Positions 47,136 through 56,240 are shown, counted from the stretch's first letter. The stretch: DNA of 64,000 nt from Lysobacter firmicutimachus (GCF_037027445.1 NZ_JBANDL010000002.1:5216001-5280000); one strand, 5' to 3'. The notes: a model not told the origin generated them from the sequence alone. Numbers and translations: made by a program.

Positions 47136-47277
47136 GGCGGCGGCCACCGAACGCCGAGGTCGCCGATAGGCTCGTCCCGGTCTGCGCCAGTTACGGATGT
47201 GAGCGGCTGCGCATGGCGGCGGGCAACCGATGGCATAGGCCGCCGCCGCGACCGCGCGGCTGAGGCCCGCCCGGGCC

Positions 47278-47309
47278 GGAACGGGCCTCCCGGCTTTCCG
47301 GCCCGTTCC
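47278..47309. terminator. Hairpin before the lipocalin-like pseudogene
   Basis: GGAACGGGCC pairs with GGCCCGTTCC (10-base perfect stem, 12-base loop). It sits between the 65-residue gene and the pseudogene; no U-run. Confidence 0.4.
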
Positions 47310-47341
47310 CCGAAACTGGCCGAGCCCCGGGGTCTTCTCGC

Positions 47342-47859
47342 ATGAAGCCCGCGTCCATCCATGTCCTGACGGGCGCGCTCCGGCCGACGCTGGCCTTGGC
47401 GCTGTGCCTGCCGGCGTCGGCCGCCGCGGCCGTCGATGCCGACACCGACGGCCTGATCGGCTCCTGGAACGTCGAAACCATCGCCGACACCGACGCCTCG
47501 GGCAAGACGACGTGTTCCTACGGTGTGCCTCCGAGGGCTGCCTGCTGTACGACGCCACCGGCCGCATGCACGCGCAAGTGATGCGGACGCCAGCGACGCC
47601 GCCGTTCGCATCCGGCGACGACGCCCGGGTCGCGGACGCGGAAGTGCGCGCCATCTATCTGGGCTGTGTCGCGTACTTCTGCACGCATCAGGTCGACGTC
47701 GAACGCGGCACCGTGGTGCACTGGGTACAAGAGAGCCTGATGCCCGGTTACACCGGCACCGCCCAACCCTGCCCGTTCAAGCGCGACAGCGCAGGGCCGA
47801 CCATCGAAGCCGACAGCCAGGACTTGCACTTCCTGCGCCGGTTTCGCCGGGTCGAGTGA
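47342..47859 (+). pseudogene. Frameshifted exported lipocalin-like protein
   Basis: The first frame gives a signal peptide (TLALALCLPASAAAAV) and the start of a lipocalin-like domain (DGLIGSWNVETIADTD). Near 47515-47530 the reading must move by one base, after which the domain continues (SEGCLLYDATGRMHAQVM, AIYLGCVAYFCTHQVD, VHWVQESLMPGYTGTAQ). The two parts together match a complete exported protein of the lipocalin-like family PF13924. A single-base deletion, real or a sequencing error, explains it. Confidence 0.65.
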
Positions 47860-47920
47860 GGGCTCGACGACCCGGCAGGCGCGGGTCGCCGTGCGCTGGG
47901 CCGTCGCCGCGCAAACGCAA

Positions 47921-47952
47921 CGCGAGTGTCCCCGTCGCCGCGGACACTCGCG
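47921..47952. terminator. Convergent-gene hairpin
   Basis: CGCGAGTGTCC pairs with GGACACTCGCG: an 11-base stem and 10-base loop between the pseudogene and the convergent DUF3857 gene. No U-run on either strand. Confidence 0.5.
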
Positions 47953-47968
47953 CCGTCGGCGATCGACT

Positions 47969-49843
47969 TCAGCGATAGACGATCGCGCCCTGGACCGCGG
48001 CGTTGGCGGCCGCGGCCAGCGCCTGCCACTGGCTGGCCAGTTCCTTGGCGCAGACCGCGCCGGGTTTGCCGTTCACCGTCATTTCGATGTCGGAGCGGAC
48101 CTGGTTGCCTTGGCGCACGTACTTGGCGGAAATCCGGCCCATCGCGTTCTCGAACGAGGCGTCCTTGGGCGTCTGCACCAGTTCCACGCTGTCCGGCAGG
48201 CGGATCGTGCGCCGGACTTTCATCTGCCCGGTGCTGCAACGGAACGCGGTCTTGCGCTGCTCCGGGTCGGGCAGCACCGGGACCTCGAAATCGGGCGTGC
48301 GGATCACGCCCTGGTACTTGTCCAGGTAGTTGCTCACCTTCATCGTCATCGTCTCGACGTAAGGTTCCTGCACCGATTCCAGCGCGGTCGTGCGCAGCGT
48401 GCCGGTGGCGATGAAGCCCTGGTCGGCTGCGGTTTTGGCGAAATCGCGATCGCGCTCGGCCTGACTGCGTTGCGCCATCATGGCGCGCCGTTCGATGCTC
48501 TGCGCCGCGGAGAAGCGCCGCACCGTGGTCCAGTCGGCGCCGCCCGCGGCGTCGACCACGATCGTTTCCTCGATATCGATCCCCAGCTCGGCCGGGCGCG
48601 GATGCGGCAAGCGCCGCTCGCGGACAAGGCCTGGCCGTGCTGCGACCAGCAGGGCGGGCTTGCCGGCGGATTCGGGACTCAGCACGCCGAAGTCGGCGTA
48701 GGCGATGGTGCTGTCGACGAAGGTGTCCCACTGCGGGAAATAGTTGATGACATGGTCGAACTCGGCGCGCACCGGCGCGGCGGCCGAGTTCGGAAACACC
48801 CCGTCCAGCCGCACCAACGCCTGCACCGAATCCACCCCGGCGACTTCGAGCATCGCCTGCAGCAAAGTCGCCTTGTCCTTGCAGTCGCCGTACATGGTGC
48901 GCAACACCTCGTCCGCGGCGCGCGGCACCTGGGCGCTGGACAGGTCGACTTTAAGGCTGGTGTATCGCACCTGCGAAGCGACCCAGCGGGTGATGGCCTT
49001 GGCCCGCGCCATCGGATCGTTCAGTCCGCGGGTGATCGTGGCGACGCGCGCGCGGATCGCGGGCGTGATCGCCGCCTTGCCGCGCACGCCTTCGTAGTAG
49101 CGGTCGCCGATTTCCTCGCGCGAACGGTAGCTGCTGATGTAAAGGCGCGGGTTGACCGAATAGTCCTCCACCGTGTTCGGCTCGTAGCCCATCGGCGTCG
49201 GATTGGACCAGCGCCAGGCGCGTACCGTCCGATCGGCGGACGAGGCCGTAGCCTCGGGCTCCCAGCCCTGGTGGTCGAAGCCGATCCGCATGGCCCGCGG
49301 GACGCTGATGCTGACGCGGTTGTCCGCGATCGCGATGTAAGGGCTGGCGGCGTAGAAGCGGTCGAACCGACCGGTCCGGTCGGGACGGTTGCGATAGCGC
49401 ACCTTGGTATGGCGGGAGGAACCGGCCGCCAATTGCGGAAACACCACCGTGCGCACCGCCGCGTCGGAATCCACGCCGGTCTGCGTACCCGCGTCGCCGC
49501 TGGCCTCGTAGATCTGCGCCTTGGCCACATCGATGCGCTTGCCTTCCGGCGTGACGACATAAGCCTCGAGGATCTCGACCTCGCCGCTGGACTTGCTGTA
49601 GGCGAAGTTCTCGATGCCGAGCTCTTCCGCGCCGCGCAGCGAATTGATCCGGAATACGCTGGTGGTGGTCGTGGTGTCGCTGCCGTCGCTGTCCAGTTCG
49701 ATCTCGGTGGCGACCGATTCCGCAGTCCAGTTGGGCGCATCCGCGGCTTGCATCGCGCCGGCGGGCAGCGCGATCGAGCATCCCAGCACTATCGGCGCAG
49801 TCCACGCGCGGGCGAAATCGGTACGTCGGTGATCCGTCATCAA
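47969..49843 (-). CDS. Exported DUF3857/transglutaminase-like protein
   Basis: The product is 624 residues. Signal peptide (APIVLGCSIALPAGAMQA), a beta-rich DUF3857 domain (ENFAYSKSSGEVEILEAYV, VFPQLAAGSSRHTKVRYRN) and a transglutaminase core with the catalytic cysteine in MYGDCKDKATLLQAML, then FDHVINYF with the histidine and FVDSTIAYADFG with the aspartate. A long C-terminal beta domain follows. Such proteins are periplasmic or outer membrane, of unknown substrate. MTDHRR one codon in is an alternative start. Confidence 0.9.
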   Translation of the reverse strand: MMTDHRRTDFARAWTAPIVLGCSIALPAGAMQAADAPNWTAESVATEIELDSDGSDTTTTTSVFRINSLRGAEELGIENFAYSKSSGEVEILEAYVVTPEGKRIDVAKAQIYEASGDAGTQTGVDSDAAVRTVVFPQLAAGSSRHTKVRYRNRPDRTGRFDRFYAASPYIAIADNRVSISVPRAMRIGFDHQGWEPEATASSADRTVRAWRWSNPTPMGYEPNTVEDYSVNPRLYISSYRSREEIGDRYYEGVRGKAAITPAIRARVATITRGLNDPMARAKAITRWVASQVRYTSLKVDLSSAQVPRAADEVLRTMYGDCKDKATLLQAMLEVAGVDSVQALVRLDGVFPNSAAAPVRAEFDHVINYFPQWDTFVDSTIAYADFGVLSPESAGKPALLVAARPGLVRERRLPHPRPAELGIDIEETIVVDAAGGADWTTVRRFSAAQSIERRAMMAQRSQAERDRDFAKTAADQGFIATGTLRTTALESVQEPYVETMTMKVSNYLDKYQGVIRTPDFEVPVLPDPEQRKTAFRCSTGQMKVRRTIRLPDSVELVQTPKDASFENAMGRISAKYVRQGNQVRSDIEMTVNGKPGAVCAKELASQWQALAAAANAAVQGAIVYR

Positions 49844-50040
49844 TACACACTCGGTTGGAAACGAGGTTCATGGTGTGCGCTGACGGCCGACGCTCACAAC
49901 CGGATCGATGGCCGGTAATGTTTGCTCGATGTGTTTGCTGGCGTGTGTGCTATCGCGCTGTTACGTTGTGTTCGCGCCGCGTTTTGACATGCATCGCCAC
50001 GCCGACCGTGCGGCGACGATTTCTTTCGGCGTCAATTGCG

Positions 50041-50574
50041 TCAGTTCTCGTACGACAGCAACCGCGGCGACGGTTGCGCATCCAGGTCCACGTCCAGGCC
50101 TTCCAGGAAGCGCGCGGTCATCATGTAGAACCCGGTCAGCAGGATCAGCTCGGCGACGCCGCGCTCGCCGAGCAGGGCCAGCGCGCGCTTGAAGCTCGGG
50201 TCCGCGATGCGCGGATGCGCCACGCATTCGTCGACCAGCCGCAGCACGATCGCGTCCGGCGCAGCCAGGCGTTGCCACTGGCCGTTCTCGATCGCCTCGA
50301 TGTCGGCCTCGCTCCAGCCCGCATTCAAGGCGGGCTGCAGATGCTGCATGCGTTGATAGGCGCAACCGCTGAGCCGGGCCACGCGCAGGATCGCCATCTC
50401 GTAGTGCCGCACCGACAGACTGGTGCGGCGCAGAGCGAAGCCGAGATCGAGAAAGGGCTCGGCGCAGCTGCCGGTGGCGAGCAGCGCGCGCGTGAGGTTG
50501 ACGGGAAGGCGCGCGTACTGCGCCGCTTCGGCGTCGCTCATCGCCGAGGCGTCCCTGAGCGGTAGTCTGGCCAT
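50041..50574 (-). CDS. Carboxymuconolactone decarboxylase-family protein
   Basis: The product is 177 residues. The AhpD/CMD-like helical block is HYEMAILRVARLSGCAYQRMQH (about 66-87), followed by WSEADIEAIENGQW. The usual CxxC of peroxidase members is C-A-Y-Q here, so only one redox cysteine remains; the downstream histidine is kept. It may be a CMD-type fold without AhpD activity. AGGGGGA precedes the ATG. Confidence 0.82.
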   Translation of the reverse strand: MARLPLRDASAMSDAEAAQYARLPVNLTRALLATGSCAEPFLDLGFALRRTSLSVRHYEMAILRVARLSGCAYQRMQHLQPALNAGWSEADIEAIENGQWQRLAAPDAIVLRLVDECVAHPRIADPSFKRALALLGERGVAELILLTGFYMMTARFLEGLDVDLDAQPSPRLLSYEN

Positions 50575-50754
50575 GCGGTGGTCCCCCTGGAATGTCCGCC
50601 AGGGCATCCTCGCGGGGCCGGGCCGGCGCGTCTGCGACGGCTGCCGCCATCCGCGGTCGCGGGATATGCGGTTTGCGAGCCAGGTCCGGATCGCGGTCGC
50701 CGCCCGACGGCCTGGTCTTAGCCGGCGAGACCCGCGCCGGCTAGGGTCCGCCCC

Positions 50755-51057
50755 ATGGACACGACCCAGACACCGCACGACCTGCCCGCCGGCTTCCATT
50801 GGGAAGCCCCGTTCGCCGGCTCGATCTTCCCTTCGCACCTGGTTGCGGTGCCCGACGAGGACGCCGAAGCCTGGCTGGCCACCGTCACGCCGCCGCGCGA
50901 AGGCCATTGCGCCGTGGCGACGATCCGCCGCCACCTCGGCGTGCGCGACCACGTCAGCCGCCCGTTCCGCACCGAGGCCGCCGCGGCCAATTGGGTCGCA
51001 CGCTGGCTCAGCGCGCAGGGCGAGTCGGTGCGCGCCGAGCTGTCGGCCTGCGCCTGA
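50755..51057 (+). CDS. Hypothetical protein
   Basis: The product is 100 residues, MDTTQTPHDLPAGFHWEAPF, with VAVPDEDAEAWLATVTPP and TEAAAANWVARWLSAQG; compact alpha/beta, no signal peptide. It is divergent from the CMD-family gene. No family recognised. Confidence 0.6.
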   Translation: MDTTQTPHDLPAGFHWEAPFAGSIFPSHLVAVPDEDAEAWLATVTPPREGHCAVATIRRHLGVRDHVSRPFRTEAAAANWVARWLSAQGESVRAELSACA

Positions 51058-51171
51058 GTCTAATGAGCCTAGCCGCCGCCGCGCCTGGGCGATGGCGCCG
51101 CAGGGGACGGGATCGGCTCAGCGTTTGGCGCGCTGCGGCGCGAATGCCAGAAACTCCTGCAGCGCCGGTGC

Positions 51172-51821
51172 GTGCGCTCGCCGGGATTGATCGCCGCCGG
51201 TTTCGCCCAGTCTGCGCCGCCGAACCGCTTCGATTACGCCATCGCCATCGCCACCGACGCGCCGCCGGAAGCGGTCTGGGCCTGCCTGACCGCTCCTGCA
51301 CTGATGGCGCAATGGAGGATAGGCGAGGCGGAGACGGCGTTGACGGCGACGACCGATGGGACGGCCGGCAGCGCGGTCGCCGGTTTGCACCATGCCGCGT
51401 TCCGCAACCCGAGCAGGCTGCCGGACTTTGAGCGGCCGGCGCGACTGTGGTCCAGAGCCGCCTGTGTTCGCCGTCGTGCTCGGCCGGCGAACCGGCGCAT
51501 CACGCCAGCTTCGCGTTTGGCTCGCGGCCGCAGGGCGCGGGCACGACCCTGGCGATGAGCGCACGCGGCTTCGCCAGCGAAGCGATCGTCGGCCATCTCG
51601 GGTTCTATGGAGTCACGCTGGAGCTGCCGACGGTCTTCGCCCGGACGCGCCGCGCGCTCGCCGGTCTGGACGCCATCGCGGCGGCGGCGTTGCGGCCGGG
51701 AGCGCGGACAAAACGATCCGGGCGGGCTACGCCCGGCGCTGCAAGCGACGCATCGGTGCGCACGAGGTCCGCTCGGCGCGCTGTCGATCGGGCGCCCCGG
51801 CTGCAGCCAAAGTTGGCATGA
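51172..51821 (+). pseudogene. Frameshifted SRPBCC (AHSA1-like) protein
   Basis: One frame gives the start of a START-like fold (NRFDYAIAIATDAPPEAVWACLTAPALMAQW). From about 51447 the sense continues in another frame (GEPAHHASFAFGSRPQGAG, MSARGFASEAIVGHLGFYG). At least one frameshift separates them, near 51430-51450. Probably a decayed SRPBCC-family gene; the join is not precise. Confidence 0.42.
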
Positions 51822-51841
51822 TTTTTGTGATGATCATCACT
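51814..51841 (+). promoter_or_regulatory. Shared promoter element, copy 3
   Basis: TGGCATGATTTTTGTGA, TGATCA, TCAC(T). The first 17 bases are identical to the copy at 33421 and the TGTGA-N6-TCAC palindrome is kept. The gene start (ATG 51869) follows after 27 bases. Confidence 0.7.
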
Positions 51842-51868
51842 GTGCATCAACGTACCGAGGGGCGTCAC

Positions 51869-52213
51869 ATGCTTCGTAACACACTCCATTCGTACACCCC
51901 GTGGGTCCGGGACGAGGCCATCCTCGCGGCGGAGATCCCGGCCGCGCCCCAGGCCCCCTCGGCTAAGCATCTGGTCATGCTGACGACGCGCGCCGGCGGC
52001 TTCCGCTCGTTGGCCGATCTCGCCGATCGCGTGCAGCGTTTGGGCGAGCGTTGCGGCGACGTGCGCAACCTGAAAGTCGTCCACCAGGCGGCGAAGGTGG
52101 TGACGGTGTGTTTCGACACCGACACCCCGTCCTGGCCGTATCGCCTGGCGCCGGAACTGCGCGCGCTGGGCTTGGTGCTGGTTTATACCGAGTTGATGGA
52201 CTGGGTTGCGTGA
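51869..52213 (+). CDS. Small protein, paralogue of the 43934 gene
   Basis: The product is 114 residues. The last 84 match the protein at 43934-44188 (KHLVMLTTRAGGFRSLADLAD, WPYRLAPELRALGLVLVYTEL, DW); the first 30 (MLRNTLHSYTPWVRDEAILA) are an extension absent from the other. GAGGGG lies before the ATG, which follows a shared promoter element. Function unknown; the pair defines an undescribed small family by my reading. Confidence 0.75.
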   Translation: MLRNTLHSYTPWVRDEAILAAEIPAAPQAPSAKHLVMLTTRAGGFRSLADLADRVQRLGERCGDVRNLKVVHQAAKVVTVCFDTDTPSWPYRLAPELRALGLVLVYTELMDWVA

Positions 52214-52488
52214 TCCGCGATGTCGCCACGGTGCGCAGTTCGAAGGTCAGGAACTGACCTGCCGCGACAGCCCGGCCGCAGTTAGGTCAAGTGTGCTTTT
52301 TTTTCGGAGCTTTGTGATGCGGCCGAGCCCGTCAGGGCCGGCCTAGATGGCGTAACCCGCAATGGCGCATCGCCAGGTTCGCCCCGCCCCGTTCGGCTCC
52401 TCCTCTTCCGCGCGATTGGCCCGCCGCCGGCGACGCCGATACAGTGACGTCGCATCGGGCTGGGACGCCCGGCCTGGACGGGTTGCCT

Positions 52489-52881
52489 ATGGCAGGTTCG
52501 CTGCTTCCGCGATTGACTGCCGCCGTCGCGTCGTCGGGGCTGGCGCTACACGCGTACATCGCCCTGTTCGAGTCCTCAGGCAAGGATGTCTGGAGCGTCG
52601 CCTTCCTGGCCTGGGGTGGCCCGCCATATCTGATTTGCCTGGTCGTCGCCTGCCTCGGCCGCCGTGCGCTGCATGGGCTGTTCGCCGCGCTCGTCTGCCT
52701 GGGGTTGGATGCGGTCAATTACTACCAGGTGTTCGTCGATCCGCAGAGCTCGACCGCGGCGCTGGGCCTGTTGTTCGTTCCGCTGCTCAATCTCGTCGTG
52801 TCGATTCCGCTCGGCGTGACGGTCGCGGCGCTGATCGGCTGGACCGTGCGCAAGAAGGGCGGTTCCGTTCCGAAGCGCTGA
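52489..52881 (+). CDS. Small four-span membrane protein
   Basis: The product is about 130 residues with four hydrophobic segments (LTAAVASSGLALHAYIALF; VAFLAWGGPPYLICLVVACL; ALHGLFAALVCLGLDAVNYY; LLFVPLLNLVVSIPLGVTVAALIG) and a basic C-terminus. GTG at 52444 would add 15 residues. No family recognised; ribosome site weak. Confidence 0.62.
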   Translation: MAGSLLPRLTAAVASSGLALHAYIALFESSGKDVWSVAFLAWGGPPYLICLVVACLGRRALHGLFAALVCLGLDAVNYYQVFVDPQSSTAALGLLFVPLLNLVVSIPLGVTVAALIGWTVRKKGGSVPKR

Positions 52882-53077
52882 CGCGCGCATTCGCGGCGCG
52901 CGCCGTGAGCCCGCGCCGTGCGATGTACGGGGGCGGCGTGTCGTCACTCAGCGTCCGGCATCGTCCCCGCGGGCCGGGCGGCCGTCGAACGGATCTCGCC
53001 GCGTTGCCGTTGCGCCCAGCGTTGCGCATGGCGCGGCGCGATGCGGTCGGGGGTCAAGCGGCGCGGGGACGGGGGGC

Positions 53078-54421
53078 TCAGGCCATGCGCGCAGCAGGCA
53101 GGCGGGTCTGTTCCTGGCTCTGCTGCTCTTCGGCCGCGGCCTGTTGCGGGTGGAAGGCCGCCAAGCGTTGGAAGGAAGTCTCCAGCGGAATCTGCTCCGC
53201 GAGCTCGGTATGGGTTTGTGCCCGCTTGTGCGCCGGGTCGTGCAACTCGCCCTGCACGGCGAACACGTCCGTGCCCGTACTCTGGTTGCGGCCGGCGACG
53301 ACGTGATCGACCCGGGTCAGTCCGCTTTCGCGCGCGTTGGCGAGCAGCGCGGCGCTGGTGCGCTCGGCGGCTTCACCGGCGGAACGACCTTGCTGCGCAT
53401 AGATCCGCTCCACGCCAGCATGGATCGCGTCGTGCATCGAATGACCGGGATGGTCGCAATGGCGCGGATCGAACGGACGCGCCGCGCCGGTGGGCAGCGC
53501 GCCGTGCGCGTCTTTGAACGGACTTTCGGCCGGCTTCTCGGGGACGTGGCGCATGATTTCTTCGGCTACGCCTTTCGGCCCCCTCAGCGCCGCGCCGCCG
53601 ATCGACAGGCCTTCGCGCAGGGCCCACACGTCGCTGCGGAACTTGTCGATCATCGCTTCGAAGCGATGGGCGTTGACGCGGGTTTCCGGGTCGCGGAGCA
53701 CGGACAGGTCGCGATCCTCGTTGCCGTCGACATCGCGAAAATGGTGCAGGCTGTGCGACAGCGCGCCCGCTCCCGTGGCGACGAGAAAGTTGCGCGGGTC
53801 GGTGTAGTTGCGGTCGTTGTTCGCGTGGCCGGCCAGGGACAGCGACTTCACGTCGTGGCGGCTGGCATACACGCGGACCTCGCCGAAATGATGGCCGGCC
53901 GAGCTGACGAAGTCGGCGGCCATGACGTGGTTGACCACTTGATGCCCACCCTCGGGGATGCGCATGTTGAGATCGGCAGCGCCGAATGCGTTGAATGTCT
54001 CGCCATACAGGCCGAGCTTGGCTGCCGTGATCTGGGTCAGGCAGCCGCCGAGCGAGTGCCCGGTGACGGTGATGGGGACGCCTTCAGCGCGGGCGCGCTC
54101 TACGGCCTTGCGGGTGAACTCGATGGCGTCGGCTGCTTGCTGATTGGCGCGTCGCGCCACCATGCCTCCGTCGGCGCGAATCACATCGTCCAACGGTTCG
54201 CCGAAAAACTCGGTGCCGCGATGGGCTACCACGATTTCGCCGGTGTCCTCCCGTTGGAACATTACGCCTTGATAGCCGGATAGTTTTTCGTCAGAAACTT
54301 CAATCACGCTGTAGTTGATGCCGGCGATATTGACGATGTCGCGCTTTCCATTCTCTTTGACTAGGGGAGGGGCATAAGCGACATGAGAGAGCTCGGCATA
54401 GTGCAAACTGCTAATGGGCAT
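53078..54421 (-). CDS. Lipase effector with XVIPCD-like tail (X-Tfe type), cassette A
   Basis: The product is 447 residues. Residues ~1-260 are a class 3 lipase-like alpha/beta hydrolase with the nucleophile S123 in VTGHSLGGCLTQ and VVAHRGTE before it. The last ~120 residues fit the XVIPCD, the VirD4-docking signal of Xanthomonadales antibacterial T4SS effectors: DHPGHSMHDAIH, SGLTRVDHVVAG, DVFAVQGELHDPAHKRA, and a Gln-rich end. It likely kills rivals by hydrolysing membrane lipids. The gene lies 4 bases after the immunity lipoprotein gene, which is transcribed first. A close homologue is at 61825. Confidence 0.88.
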   Translation of the reverse strand: MPISSLHYAELSHVAYAPPLVKENGKRDIVNIAGINYSVIEVSDEKLSGYQGVMFQREDTGEIVVAHRGTEFFGEPLDDVIRADGGMVARRANQQAADAIEFTRKAVERARAEGVPITVTGHSLGGCLTQITAAKLGLYGETFNAFGAADLNMRIPEGGHQVVNHVMAADFVSSAGHHFGEVRVYASRHDVKSLSLAGHANNDRNYTDPRNFLVATGAGALSHSLHHFRDVDGNEDRDLSVLRDPETRVNAHRFEAMIDKFRSDVWALREGLSIGGAALRGPKGVAEEIMRHVPEKPAESPFKDAHGALPTGAARPFDPRHCDHPGHSMHDAIHAGVERIYAQQGRSAGEAAERTSAALLANARESGLTRVDHVVAGRNQSTGTDVFAVQGELHDPAHKRAQTHTELAEQIPLETSFQRLAAFHPQQAAAEEQQSQEQTRLPAARMA

Positions 54422-54425
54422 TGCC

Positions 54426-55046
54426 TCATTCCTTGGCGTCTACGGTGATGGTGAAGGCTTTCGACAAATCCGTGCCGTACCGGGTTATGAAGTTTTCCTT
54501 GCTCGTGGTGTACTCGACGTTGTGGGTCGCATGAATCAGAGGCGCTGAGTACGCATCGCGTCTGGCATAGAAAACGGTTCTTTTCCGGCTGGCCAGTTCG
54601 GGGGGCTGCAGGGAAATCAAGAATTCCCGTCCGTTCTCGTCCCGCGTCGGCTGTAGATAAATACTGGCCAATTCGACAACCCAGGTGCATACGCCCTTTC
54701 CGAAATAGTCCTTAGCCAACATCCCATCCAGATATATGTCGAACTCGTATGTCGTGTCCGATAGCTTTCGCATGGGGATCGATATCGAGAAACGCTCCGG
54801 CGTAGGAAACGTGCCGGAAAAAGGCTCTGCCGAAGGCATGCAAGTCCGCTCCGGCCCGATGATGTACTGAACGCTGGCCGTCGCCTCCGCGAACGATCCC
54901 GGCGCTCCATCGATCGTCGCGGTGACGACGCGCTTCTGCCGTGGATTCGTATTGCGCTCGTACTTCGGGTCCAGGACCGCATTCGAGCAAGCGGTCAGCG
55001 CAAACAGGAAGCATCCGGCAAGCGTGAGGGGAAGGGGCGTTTTCAT
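54426..55046 (-). CDS. Immunity lipoprotein (X-Tfi type), cassette A
   Basis: The product is 206 residues with a lipobox FALTAC (about 15-20), so it should be anchored in the periplasm. The body is beta-rich (VVTATIDGAPGSFAEATASV, TYEFDIYLDGML, FGKGVCTWVVEL). It is homologous to the lipoprotein at 61193 (DAPG-F, TC-P, G-G-C-W-(V/K)-L patterns). Position directly before a lipase effector, and lipidation, fit the X-Tfi role: blocking the cognate toxin in the periplasm. Confidence 0.82.
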   Translation of the reverse strand: MKTPLPLTLAGCFLFALTACSNAVLDPKYERNTNPRQKRVVTATIDGAPGSFAEATASVQYIIGPERTCMPSAEPFSGTFPTPERFSISIPMRKLSDTTYEFDIYLDGMLAKDYFGKGVCTWVVELASIYLQPTRDENGREFLISLQPPELASRKRTVFYARRDAYSAPLIHATHNVEYTTSKENFITRYGTDLSKAFTITVDAKE

Positions 55047-55870
55047 CGTGGGCTCGAATAGAGGACGGCATGCTCATCGTAGATCGGCATCAGGAGCCGC
55101 AGGCCCAGGAGCTGCTCCAGCGCCCGGGTCGAGAGCGAGCATATGCGCGTTGCGCGTGCTGTCCGAGACCATGTCTGGAGGTGGCACGACGCGGGGCATG
55201 TTCGCCTTGGGCATCACGTCAGCGAGGTGGCGGGAAGACTGGCGAGTAATGTCCGTCCGCCGCGTATCCGGGTCTATAGGAAAACCCTGATTCGGTGTGG
55301 ACGTTTGTCCAAGCCAATGGTTAGCGTCGACCACGGTCGATTCAGGCGCTCCCGGAAATATCGACGCTTGCACGGCGAGGCAGCACCAGCTCGGCCGATA
55401 CTGGACAGGCCGCGCGACCGGCCTCGGCGCGGCCGGTCGCCAGCGAAGCGCCGCATGGGTGCCTGTTGAGCGCCTGTCGGGCCTGGACTGTGGGCGAGCG
55501 CAGCACCGCCCCGGCCGCTGCCGGCCCGGTGCCGGTCCGCCGTCCGCGGCCGCGACCCGGTCGCGGCGTGTCCCGCCTCGTCTTGCGGGACCCGACGGCC
55601 GACGGTCTGCCGCCGCTGCGGCGAAGCATTTGCGGCACCGCCGCGCCGCGGATCGCTGCGCCAGCGCTGGGGATCGTCCCTTTCATCGGGAGGGGCTTCA
55701 GACGCAGGGGGCGGCCGCCTCATCGGCGACCCCGCCAGGCGGCCGAAAGTCACGGCCGAATCGCCCGTCCGCGGGGCAACGACCGCCGCCGTCACGCAAC
55801 ACGTGCCCTCGGCCCGATTTGCGTTTAGAATGCCGGGCCGCACGACGCGTTCGTGCGATGCAGCTCATAC
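55047..55870. other. Gap between cassette A and tRNA-Arg
   Basis: About 820 bases. It includes one weak minus-strand frame (55074-55373, 99 residues, MQASIFPGAPESTVVDAN start, polar and Pro-rich) 27 bases upstream of the immunity gene; it could be a gene remnant, but no ribosome site or family supports it. The remainder is GC-rich with shadow frames only. Confidence 0.35.
55826..55831 (+). promoter_or_regulatory. Possible -10 box of the tRNA gene
   Basis: TAGAAT about 40 bases before the tRNA, followed by a GC-rich discriminator (GCCGGGCCGC), as in stringently controlled stable RNA genes. No clear -35 box. Confidence 0.35.
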
Positions 55871-55947
55871 GCGCCTGTAGCTCAGCCGGATAGAGTAGCG
55901 GCTTCCGAAGCCGTTGGTCGGGGGTTCGAATCCCTCCAGGCGCGCCA
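55871..55947 (+). tRNA. tRNA-Arg (anticodon CCG)
   Basis: 77 bases including the encoded CCA. Acceptor GCGCCTG pairs with CAGGCGC; D-arm GCTCAGCCGGATAGAGT; anticodon loop TTCCGAA gives CCG; T-arm GGGGGTTCGAATCCCTCC-like with the GTTCGAA loop. It decodes CGG. It marks the left edge of an AT-richer accessory region and is a plausible integration site. Confidence 0.95.
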
Positions 55948-55986
55948 AATACCCCAGTTCGAACCTCTCAATTTCGAGAGCAGCGA

Positions 55987-56017
55987 CCGCCGAAAATGCC
56001 TTGTTTTCGGCGGTTTT
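55987..56017 (+). terminator. Rho-independent terminator after tRNA-Arg
   Basis: CCGCCGAAAA and TTTTCGGCGG (10-base perfect stem, 7-base loop) followed by TTTT. It ends 70 bases after the tRNA. Confidence 0.85.
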
Positions 56018-56026
56018 CGCGTTTTT

Positions 56027-56170
56027 GCGTTGGACCAAGGTCGGCGCGGTTTCGACCGAAATGGGGCAGGTCAACCCCACTTTTCTCTCTCTTCTCTCAG
56101 GGCGTTGGTTTTTTAGTCCAACGCCCCGGCGCGCGCGTCCTTTTATTTCAAAGACTTAGCGTTGGACCAA
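56027..56170. repeat. GCGTTGGACCAA repeats behind the tRNA
   Basis: The 12-mer GCGTTGGACCAA occurs at 56027-56038 and 56159-56170 in direct orientation, and GCGTTGGAC in inverse at 56116-56124 within a hairpin (GGCGTTGG / CCAACGCC). The spacing behind a tRNA suggests recombination or transcription-factor sites. Confidence 0.55.
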
Positions 56171-56240
56171 ATAGAGCGGTTTTGCCGCCACTTGGCCGTT
56201 CCAGGGCAACCAAGGTTCAAACAGGTGCTCGCGCGCCGGA

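Noticed and set aside
52290..52320. T-rich tract with TTTGTGA as another CRP/shared element
   Set aside because: No TGGCA part and no TCAC half-site at the right distance.
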